DNA from: JAENVT01 sp040005915 | GTDB lineage: Bacteria > Actinomycetota > Acidimicrobiia > Acidimicrobiales > Ilumatobacteraceae | Assembly (NCBI GenBank): GCA_040005915.1 | Contig: JBDTYA010000057.1 | Location: 1 to 6,866 of the forward strand | Reading direction: 5' to 3' | Length of the DNA stretch: 6,866 bases | Part shown: piece by piece, positions 1 to 5,159 of the stretch | Position numbering within the stretch: the stretch's first letter is position 1 | How the letters are laid out: each line of letters begins with the position of its first letter | Position numbers and translations under genes: made by a program | The notes under the pieces: model-generated | The model's input: the letters and a program-made list of their open reading frames with translations, nothing else | What the model was told of the DNA's origin: nothing | The model's database searches: none

Positions 1-282
1 CTCGACCCCGATGAACACCGCGTCACGATCGACGGCGACGATGTCTCGTTGCCGTTGAAGGAGTTCGAGCTGCTGCACCTCCTGCTGGCCAACGCCGGGC
101 GGGTGCTGCCGAGGGAGACCCTCATCGACCGGGTGTGGGGAAGCGACTACGTCGGCGACACCAAGACGCTCGACGTGCACATCAAGAGGCTGCGTGCCAA
201 GGTCGAGCCGAACCCCGCCAGCCCGACCCGGATCATCACCTACCGCGGGCTCGGCTACAAGTTCGACCGCTCGAAGGACTGA
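1..282 (+). CDS. OmpR/PhoB-family response regulator, C-terminal DNA-binding domain (5' partial)
   Basis: Only the last 93 codons are in the window; the frame is open from base 1 and stops at TGA 280-282. They encode the winged-helix output domain of a two-component response regulator. The short beta strands come first, followed by 'LPLKEFELLHLLLANAGRV', 'LIDRVWG', the recognition-helix segment 'KTLDVHIKRLRAK' and the C-terminal wing 'RIITYRGLGYKF'. In this family the domain binds direct repeats at promoters after an upstream receiver domain is phosphorylated by a sensor kinase. The receiver domain and any kinase gene lie outside the window, so the signal cannot be named. RegX3/PhoB-like regulators give the closest remembered match. 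No T-rich terminator follows; the palindromic repeats at 330-424 begin 47 bases after the stop. The family is certain, the specific regulator is not. Confidence 0.95.
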   Translation, partial: LDPDEHRVTIDGDDVSLPLKEFELLHLLLANAGRVLPRETLIDRVWGSDYVGDTKTLDVHIKRLRAKVEPNPASPTRIITYRGLGYKFDRSKD

Positions 283-329
283 ACGGCGAGACCGAGCGGC
301 GGGACCGAACGGAGTCCGACGTCAGTCCT

Positions 330-424
330 GTGGAGTCCCACGAGGCACCCAGGCGGGCGTGAAACACTCCACACCCGCCCTGCGGAGTTGGACGGGGCAC
401 CCAGGCGGGCGCGAGACACTCCAC
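330..424. repeat. Two tandem palindromic intergenic repeat units (REP-like)
   Basis: Two 41-bp units at 332-372 and 384-424 match at 35 of 41 positions with a 52-bp period. They share a 16-bp core (344-359 and 396-411) and the ending ACACTCCAC (364-372 and 416-424). Unit 1 is bounded by a perfect 7-bp inverted repeat, GTGGAGT at 330-336 and ACTCCAC at 366-372, with a further CACG/CGTG pair inside (339-342 and 358-361). In unit 2 the left arm has one mismatch (GCGGAGT at 382-388) against ACTCCAC at 418-424. A further GGAGTCC at 311-317 may be a remnant of another arm. The units lie between the regulator's stop and the MFS start, so they could act as a terminator or operator, or be members of a dispersed genomic repeat family. 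The right arm of unit 2 falls at the -35 position of the MFS promoter. Confidence 0.8.
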
Positions 425-440
425 GGTTGGCGACGGCGCC

Positions 441-446
441 TACCAT
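441..446 (+). promoter_or_regulatory. -10 hexamer (TACCAT) for leaderless transcription of the MFS gene
   Basis: TACCAT fits the actinobacterial TANNNT -10 consensus. It is followed by six bases (447-452) and then the GTG at 453, so transcription would start on or next to the start codon. No purine-rich Shine-Dalgarno sequence precedes the GTG. There is no TTG-type -35; the -35 position is occupied by the arm of the palindromic repeat at 418-424. Confidence 0.55.
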
Positions 447-452
447 TCCAGC

Positions 453-1760
453 GTGTCAAGTGGCCGGCGTCCCCCCCTGCCGTCGCCCGCTTCGCAGGCG
501 ATGCTGTCGCCGTTCAGGCGGTTGGCGCGCACGCACGCGCTGATGACGGCCGGCGATGTGGCCATGGTCGTGTCGCTGGCGGGGTCGCTGTTCTTCTCGA
601 TCAGCCCGGACGCGGCGCGCAGCAAGGTGCTGCTCTATCTGTTGGTCAGCTTCGCCCCATTCGCGTGCGTCGCCCCGTTCATCGGCCCGCTCATCGATCG
701 AGCGCCCGGTGGCCGGCGGTTGATCATCCAACTGACCGCCGTCGGGCGGGCGCTGCTGTTCATCACGATGATCTTCCACCTCGACGACCTGTTGCTGTTC
801 CCTCTCTCGTTCGGCGTCATGATCCTGCAGAAGACCTACGGGGTATCGCGATCGGCGTTGATCCCCACGGTCGTCAACAGCAAGACGGAGCTGGTCGAGG
901 CCAACTCGAAGCTAGGGCTGATCTCCGGTGCGGTAGGCGCGTTGGCTGCGGCACCTGCGGGTGCGTTGGCTGCCATCTCGCCGAAGTTGTCGCTGATGTT
1001 CGGAGTGGTGATGTTCGGTTGCGCCGTTGTTGCGGCGTCGAAGTTGCCGCGGGGCAAGGTCGCCCAATCAGCGCAACCCGCGGAGCGGATGGAGCTGCGT
1101 AACGCGTCGTTGCGTTCGGCGGCGATCGTGATGAGCACCCTCCGCGCGGTGATCGGCTTCCTCTTCTTCGAGCTCCTGTTCTGGCTGCGCGAGAACAGCT
1201 ACAGCAACCTGTGGATCGGTGCGGTCATCGGTGCGTCGACGGTCGGATTGATGATCGGCAACGGCCTGGCCTCACCGTTGCGCAACCGGCTCCGCGAGGA
1301 GATGATGCTGACTGCGGCGATCATCATGGTCGCCGCGTCTGGTATCGGCGCGGGAGCGTTCGGCGGCGTCGGCGCGGCCATCGTGCTGGCAGCCGTCGCC
1401 AACGCGGCGTCAGGCATCGGCCGCATGGCGTTCGACTCGATCGTGCAGCGTGATGCACCCGATGCCAACCAGGGCCGGGCGTTCGCCAAGTTCGAGACCC
1501 GTTTCCAATTGTCGTGGGCACTGGCCGGGGTGATTCCGGTTCTGTTCACGTTCCCGGGCCGCGCAGCGTTCCTGACCGTTGGATTGGCGGGACTGTTGGC
1601 CGTCGGGTTCTTCGTGCAGTCGTCGCGATCGCGAACAAGCGGTCGATCGACGGCCACCGTGCCTACTCGCCGGGCAGCTCGAGGCGGGCGACCCACAGTC
1701 CCGGCGCGTCGATCTCGGCCGGGGTCGGCAAGGCCTTCGGGCGGGCGAGAAGCACGCTGA
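453..1760 (+). CDS. MFS transporter (MFS_3-like), likely exporter
   Basis: A 435-residue integral membrane protein. After a short basic N-terminus (to about residue 27), hydrophobic segments alternate with short loops from about residue 30 to 389, as expected for 10-12 transmembrane helices. The loop after the second helix reads 'GPLIDRAPGGRR' (residues 78-89), a version of the MFS loop 2-3 signature. 'ALIPTVVNSKTELVEANS' (135-152) resembles the segment seen in MFS_3/EntS-like drug and siderophore exporters. A central loop near 198-215 separates the two halves. The substrate cannot be read from the sequence. The GTG at 453 is chosen because the TACCAT box sits six bases before it. The last 46 residues are hydrophilic and contain 13 arginines; the last 32 codons overlap the opposite-strand gene, so this tail is unlikely to be a conserved part of the fold. 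The stop is TGA 1758-1760. Confidence 0.85.
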   Translation: MSSGRRPPLPSPASQAMLSPFRRLARTHALMTAGDVAMVVSLAGSLFFSISPDAARSKVLLYLLVSFAPFACVAPFIGPLIDRAPGGRRLIIQLTAVGRALLFITMIFHLDDLLLFPLSFGVMILQKTYGVSRSALIPTVVNSKTELVEANSKLGLISGAVGALAAAPAGALAAISPKLSLMFGVVMFGCAVVAASKLPRGKVAQSAQPAERMELRNASLRSAAIVMSTLRAVIGFLFFELLFWLRENSYSNLWIGAVIGASTVGLMIGNGLASPLRNRLREEMMLTAAIIMVAASGIGAGAFGGVGAAIVLAAVANAASGIGRMAFDSIVQRDAPDANQGRAFAKFETRFQLSWALAGVIPVLFTFPGRAAFLTVGLAGLLAVGFFVQSSRSRTSGRSTATVPTRRAARGGRPTVPARRSRPGSARPSGGREAR

Positions 1761-2847
1761 GGCGAGCCTCGCCGACCCGGTCGACGACACCTGCAACGAA
1801 GTTCTTGCCGCGCTGCACCTGATCGTGTGTCAGGCGCAGACCGAGGAGCCGTTCGGTGTACACGTCGTCAGCGCCGTGATCGACTCGGCGGCGGCGAACG
1901 GCCTCCGCGATCCGCAGCGCATCGCCGCCGATCACGCGCACCGAGACGCCGTCGACCATGTAGTCGACGTAGCCGATCACGACGGCGGCCGCGGCGTCGA
2001 GCGACGGTTGGAGCTGTCGTTGCTCGGGCGACTGCACCGCGCCCAGGAGCACGGCGGGATCGCTGAGCACCTGCTGCATCGCCTGCATCGGATCACCATC
2101 GTCGCTGTCGAGCGACGAGAGCTTCTCGGCGATCGCCGCCGGATCCGGTCGGAACGCACCGACGTGGCGGCGCACAAGCGAGGCGAAATCCTCGCGCAAC
2201 GATGTGATGGAGAACAGCGCGTGACCGGTGAGCTCCTGCGCCAGGACCCACATCCGCATCTCGTCGGCGGCGATGCTCCACTGCTGGGCGAAGCGATCGA
2301 TGTTGCCCGGGAGCACCGTCAGGCTCGTGTCCTGTCGTGGGATGGGCAGGTCGTATTGGCCGAAGGCCTGCGTGGCCATGCGACCGACCATCGACCCCAC
2401 AGCCATGCCCATCATCGATGGCGCCATCATCCGGCTGAGACCGGCCATCATCGCCATCATCGGGTCGCTGTTGAGATCGACCTCGTCGTCGTCGGAGGGA
2501 ACGGTCTGCTGTCCGAGCGAAGTCGCCATCTCGGTGAACAGCGGCCGATAGGCCTCGAGCGTGCGCTGCGCCCACGCACCTGCACCGATCGGAAGCACCT
2601 CGGGTGACGGCCCGTCGAAGCCGGTCAGATCGCGCACGTGCAGTTGGGCGATCTGGGCGAGTTCGGCGAACTTGATTCGAACGGTCGGGTCGATGTTGTC
2701 CTCCGCCGAGCCACCCGTCGCGGCAAGGCCGGCGAACTGGCGGGCGGCATCCCAATTGAGCGGCCCTTGACCCGACAGTGCACGTGCCAGATCGCCGAAC
2801 ATGGGAAGGTTCTCGAACGGGTTCTCGGACCCTGGTCCGTCTGCCAT
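1663..2847 (-). CDS. DUF2342 / zincin-like 'zinc-dependent metalloprotease' family protein with degenerate metal site
   Basis: A 394-residue protein, close to the usual family length. Family features in order: N-terminal 'NPFENLPMFGDLARAL'; 'GPLNWDAARQFA' (28-39); a methionine-rich hydrophobic stretch (130-157, 11 Met) ending in 'FGQYDLPIPR'; the segment 'MWVLAQELTGHALF' (199-212), where the family carries its HExxH-type helix; 'IGYVDYMVDGV' (291-301); then 'LLGLRL' and a C-terminal 'LPTPAEIDAPGLWVARL'. At the metal-binding helix the sequence is Q204-E205-L-T-G208-H209, so neither histidine of HExxH is in place, and the Glu expected before 'GYVDY' appears to be Ile291. Some family branches are known to have altered motifs, so whether catalysis is lost is an inference. 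No signal peptide is seen, so it is probably cytoplasmic. The ATG at 2845-2847 has a TAGGCT box six bases upstream. It overlaps the MFS gene tail-to-tail by 98 bp and diverges from the SDR gene. Confidence 0.85.
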   Translation of the reverse strand: MADGPGSENPFENLPMFGDLARALSGQGPLNWDAARQFAGLAATGGSAEDNIDPTVRIKFAELAQIAQLHVRDLTGFDGPSPEVLPIGAGAWAQRTLEAYRPLFTEMATSLGQQTVPSDDDEVDLNSDPMMAMMAGLSRMMAPSMMGMAVGSMVGRMATQAFGQYDLPIPRQDTSLTVLPGNIDRFAQQWSIAADEMRMWVLAQELTGHALFSITSLREDFASLVRRHVGAFRPDPAAIAEKLSSLDSDDGDPMQAMQQVLSDPAVLLGAVQSPEQRQLQPSLDAAAAVVIGYVDYMVDGVSVRVIGGDALRIAEAVRRRRVDHGADDVYTERLLGLRLTHDQVQRGKNFVAGVVDRVGEARLSVLLARPKALPTPAEIDAPGLWVARLELPGE

Positions 2848-2853
2848 GACGCG

Positions 2854-2859
2854 AGCCTA
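2854..2859 (-). promoter_or_regulatory. -10 hexamer (TAGGCT) for the DUF2342 gene
   Basis: Read on the minus strand, TAGGCT is followed by CGCGTC (2853-2848) and then the ATG at 2847. The six-base spacing matches the MFS promoter and implies a leaderless transcript. No Shine-Dalgarno sequence is present. No TTG-type -35 is visible, and the -35 position overlaps the -10 box of the divergent gene. Confidence 0.6.
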
Positions 2860-2874
2860 CGGCCGTCTCGGCGC

Positions 2875-2880
2875 TAGCGT
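2875..2880 (+). promoter_or_regulatory. -10 hexamer (TAGCGT) for the SDR-like gene
   Basis: TAGCGT fits TANNNT and is followed by eight bases (2881-2888) before the ATG at 2889, so the transcript would be leaderless or carry only a few untranslated bases. Its -35 position lies over the -10 box of the divergent DUF2342 promoter, so the two polymerases would compete for the same 41-bp gap. Confidence 0.5.
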
Positions 2881-2888
2881 CCGTCGTC

Positions 2889-3878
2889 ATGACCGTCGCT
2901 TCGACGACAACTCCTTCGACGACCACGACGGTGTGGGTAAGTGACGGATCCGACGGTCTCGGCCGCCGCGTGCTGCAACTGCTCAATCGAAGTGCCGACC
3001 TGATCGAGGGTCTCATCGACGACAGCAACGTGGTCGTATGGCTCGCCTCCGCCGATGCCGACGCTCGTGCCCGTCGCCGTCAGAGTGCCACCGAAGGCGT
3101 GACATCGGCGTTGTGGCAGGCCGAACATGCCCGTCATCTCGTGCTGGTCTCGTCGGCCATGGTGTACGGAGCGTGGGCCAACAACCCGGTGCCGATCACC
3201 GAGGAAGCGGTGCTGCGTCCTGATGTCGAGTTCGTGTACGCCCGCCAACTCGGCGCCGTCGAGCAGTTGGCCGACGAGTGGCGGCTCGCGGTTCCGGGCC
3301 GAACGGTGACGGTTCTACGACCGGTCGTCGGTATGGCGGCCGGCAGCACCGTCGGCCTCGCTGCCGCCCTGGCATCGGGCATGGGTCAGCGATTCGGCGA
3401 GGACGATCCGCCGGCGCAGTTCCTGCACCTCGACGACCTCGCCGCAGCTGTAGTGCTCGCTGCCGAGCATCGCCTCGACGGTGTCTACAACGTCGCCCCC
3501 GATGGATGGGTGCCGGGGGAGCGCGTTCGTGCACTGGCGGGTGCAGTGCCGCGCCTGAAGCTGCCCGACCGCGTCACCGAGGTCATCGGCAACATGCGTT
3601 GGCGGTTTCAGCGCGGCCCCATCCCGCCGGGCTTGCGTAGTTACACGCGGTGGCCGTGGTTGGTGGCCAACGACCGCTTGAAGGCCGAAGGTTGGAACCC
3701 GACCGTGACCAACGAGCAGGCCTACGTCGAGGGCACGGAGGGCAAGTGGTGGACGATGGTCACCCCGAAGCGCCGGCAGGAGATTGCCCTCGGTGGTCTC
3801 GGCGCCGTACTGGTCGCCGTCGCGATCGGTGTGTGGCGTGGCGTGGTCGGGGCCCGGCGCCGGCGGGCGAACCGCTGA
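2889..3878 (+). CDS. Extended-SDR-like (NAD-dependent epimerase/dehydratase fold) membrane-anchored protein
   Basis: A 329-residue protein. A Thr/Ser-rich start (2-14) leads into a Rossmann strand and a glycine motif, 'VWVSDGSDGLGRRVLQLL' (15-32), a degraded form of TGxxGxxG. 'VVVWLASA' (48-55) corresponds to the 'VVHLAA' strand, but only about 22 residues separate it from the glycine motif, shorter than usual, so the second strand with the acidic cofactor-specificity residue appears missing. 'LVLVSSAMVYGAW' (84-96) holds the conserved Ser and the following VYG. The active-site tyrosine is probably Y117 in 'FVYARQLGAVEQL', but the lysine four residues on is Leu121. 'LRPVVGM', 'FLHLDDLAAAVVLA' (178-191) and 'GVYNVAP' (198-204) are typical of extended SDRs. 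A transmembrane helix at about 298-320 is followed by an Arg-rich end, so the main domain probably faces the cytoplasm. Substrate binding may persist without the usual catalysis. The ATG is chosen for its TAGCGT box. Its stop is 12 bases from that of the convergent pseudoprotease. Confidence 0.8.
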   Translation: MTVASTTTPSTTTTVWVSDGSDGLGRRVLQLLNRSADLIEGLIDDSNVVVWLASADADARARRRQSATEGVTSALWQAEHARHLVLVSSAMVYGAWANNPVPITEEAVLRPDVEFVYARQLGAVEQLADEWRLAVPGRTVTVLRPVVGMAAGSTVGLAAALASGMGQRFGEDDPPAQFLHLDDLAAAVVLAAEHRLDGVYNVAPDGWVPGERVRALAGAVPRLKLPDRVTEVIGNMRWRFQRGPIPPGLRSYTRWPWLVANDRLKAEGWNPTVTNEQAYVEGTEGKWWTMVTPKRRQEIALGGLGAVLVAVAIGVWRGVVGARRRRANR

Positions 3879-3890
3879 TCGCGTAGCGCC

Positions 3891-5066
3891 TTACATCGAC
3901 GGCATGTTGCCGACGATGACGCCGATGTCTGCGGTCGACTGATCCGCATGGGTCACGGTGAGGGTGACCGTGTCGTCCGGCGGGTGCAGCGCGATCGCAG
4001 CCTTCGCCTGATCGACCGAGCCGATCGGGCCGCCGTCGACAGCGGTGATGATGTCGCCGACGACGATTCCTGCGGCCGCCGCGGGGCCGTCGGCGGCGAC
4101 GCGATCGATGACCAAGGCTCCTTGATCGTCGGGGGTCACGTGCACACCGAGCCATGACTTCGTCGCCGGCAACATGGCGCCGACGTTGGCGACACTGATC
4201 AACAACGGCCCGGAGTCGCCGTGGCTGCAGATGCCGACGAGTTGCCCGGCGGCGTTGACGACCGGTGTGCCCTCCGCTGTCGAGTTGGACCACGAGTCGA
4301 GTGTCAGGTGACCGTTGGCATCGAGGCCGACCTTGGCCGATGTCGGTGTGTAACCGAGCACGGTGACCACGTCGCCCGGGGCCGCAGCAGGCCCGATTGC
4401 GTACGAGGTCGGCATCGACGCAGCGACTGCTGACAGCAATGCCAGTCCGAGGTCGGGGTCGACCATCAGGACGGTCGCATCGTGCTGTTGGCCGGAAGCG
4501 TCGGTCATCGTGATCGACGTGCGTCCCTTGACGGCGCGTGCAGTGGTGACGACCAACGAGTCGCCGACACCGACTGCCACCGGCGGCTGCTCGAGCGACT
4601 GCGCGCTGTCGCTGCCGACAGTCGTCTGTGGCGACCGGGCGGTGGAGGTGGTGGTGGGGATGCTCTGCGAGGCGGGAACGACGACGGATCCGGCGCGCAA
4701 TGTGGTCGACGGGGATCGCCCGTCGACGGTCGTTGCGACGAACGTGTCGGGCCGGACTGTGATCGACGTGAGGACGTTGCCCGCCGTGCTGGTCACGGCG
4801 ATCGCTGATGCATCGTCACCTCGACCGGCGGACGGCAGCATGGCCCACAGCACCGCCAACGACAGCAGGCCGCCGATGGCACCAGTGGTCACGAGCAGCC
4901 CGCGCCCGATCGTGATCGGCGGCTCGGTGTGCACCCACCCGGCGCTGCCGATCTCGCTGGGGTGACGCCACGTGCGCTCGTGAGCGGGCAGTGGGGCAGG
5001 CGGATACGAACCGTCGCCGTACGCGTCACCAGCCGCGTCGTCATCGGGCCACTCACTCCGCTCCAC
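3891..5066 (-). CDS. Membrane-anchored HtrA-like S1C pseudoprotease with PDZ domain
   Basis: A 391-residue protein. The N-terminal cytoplasmic part carries 'HERTWRHPSEIG' (29-40). A transmembrane helix (about 55-77) is followed by a Thr/Ser-rich linker (about 82-162), a trypsin-like core (about 163-300) and a PDZ domain (about 304-387, starting 'SWLGVHVTPDDQGALVIDRV'). The core keeps landmarks of HtrA/DegP proteases but not the triad. 'LVVTTARAVKG' (171-181) matches the 'LTNNHVVEG' region with Arg177 for His. 'VDPDLGLALL' (202-211) matches the 'DLALL' region with Gly207 for Asp. 'NSTAEGTPVVNAAGQLVGI' (261-279) matches 'GNSGGPLVN' with Glu265 for Ser. It should therefore bind peptides or partners outside the membrane without cleaving them. 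The GTG at 5064-5066 is used because it keeps the RTWRHPSE motif and has a TAACCT box nine bases upstream. It diverges from moaE and converges with the SDR-like gene. Confidence 0.85.
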   Translation of the reverse strand: MERSEWPDDDAAGDAYGDGSYPPAPLPAHERTWRHPSEIGSAGWVHTEPPITIGRGLLVTTGAIGGLLSLAVLWAMLPSAGRGDDASAIAVTSTAGNVLTSITVRPDTFVATTVDGRSPSTTLRAGSVVVPASQSIPTTTSTARSPQTTVGSDSAQSLEQPPVAVGVGDSLVVTTARAVKGRTSITMTDASGQQHDATVLMVDPDLGLALLSAVAASMPTSYAIGPAAAPGDVVTVLGYTPTSAKVGLDANGHLTLDSWSNSTAEGTPVVNAAGQLVGICSHGDSGPLLISVANVGAMLPATKSWLGVHVTPDDQGALVIDRVAADGPAAAAGIVVGDIITAVDGGPIGSVDQAKAAIALHPPDDTVTLTVTHADQSTADIGVIVGNMPSM

Positions 5067-5075
5067 GAGCCGGAG

Positions 5076-5081
5076 AGGTTA
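5076..5081 (-). promoter_or_regulatory. -10 hexamer (TAACCT) for the HtrA-like gene
   Basis: On the minus strand TAACCT is followed by nine bases (5075-5067) and the GTG at 5066, so any leader would be only two or three bases. No Shine-Dalgarno sequence lies in the gap. This is the loosest spacing of the five boxes in the window. Confidence 0.4.
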
Positions 5082-5092
5082 CCGAGCCGGAG

Positions 5093-5127
5093 GACACTGC
5101 GGGCATCGCCCCGCATACGCCGGTGTC
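5093..5127. other. Nested inverted repeat in the divergent gap before moaE
   Basis: A perfect 6-bp inverted repeat, TGCGGG (5098-5103) and CCCGCA (5110-5115), has a six-base loop. An outer pair, GACAC (5093-5097) and GTGTC (5123-5127), encloses it asymmetrically. It lies upstream of the moaE -10 box and reaches its -35 position. It would not be in the moaE mRNA if transcription starts near 5160, so an operator is more plausible than a riboswitch. It could also be chance in GC-rich DNA. Confidence 0.3.
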
Positions 5128-5145
5128 GCTTGGTGAGCGGCAGGC

Positions 5146-5151
5146 TACGAT
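5146..5151 (+). promoter_or_regulatory. -10 hexamer (TACGAT) for the moaE operon; decides the start codon
   Basis: TACGAT fits TANNNT closely. The in-frame ATG at 5154 is only two bases past it, which would put it upstream of or at the transcription start. The in-frame GTG at 5160 is eight bases past it, the same spacing as in the SDR-like gene, so leaderless initiation at 5160 fits better. No clear -35 is visible. Confidence 0.55.
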
Positions 5152-5159
5152 GGATGGTC

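Noticed and set aside
194..1102. Long plus-strand frame overlapping the MFS gene (302 codons)
   Set aside because: It is Arg/Ala/Gly-rich with no domain signature and lies in another frame of a clear membrane-protein gene; in GC-rich DNA such frames stay open by chance.
1579..2607. Plus-strand frame of 342 codons antisense to the DUF2342 gene
   Set aside because: The minus strand carries the recognisable family motifs and a promoter-like box; this frame is rich in His/Arg/Asp repeats typical of a shadow.
2093..3028. Minus-strand frame of 311 codons spanning the divergent gap
   Set aside because: It overlaps the DUF2342 gene in another frame, crosses both promoters and has low-complexity Arg-rich content.
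3852..3868. GC-rich inverted repeat (GCCCG/CGGGC around a 10-bp palindrome) at the end of the SDR-like gene, considered as a terminator
   Set aside because: There is no T-run after it and it lies within the Arg codons of the C-terminus, which explain the pattern.
3760..4293. Minus-strand Arg-rich frame overlapping the HtrA-like gene
   Set aside because: Extreme Arg/His content, and it shares the strand with the real gene in a shifted frame; no recognisable fold.
4929..5159. Upstream extension of the moaE frame to a start at 4929
   Set aside because: The added 77 residues are Arg-rich, do not resemble MoaE, lie antisense to the HtrA-like N-terminus and precede the TACGAT box.
5116..5159. Molybdenum cofactor riboswitch before moaE
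   Set aside because: The region is too short, and if transcription starts near 5160 there is no leader RNA to fold.
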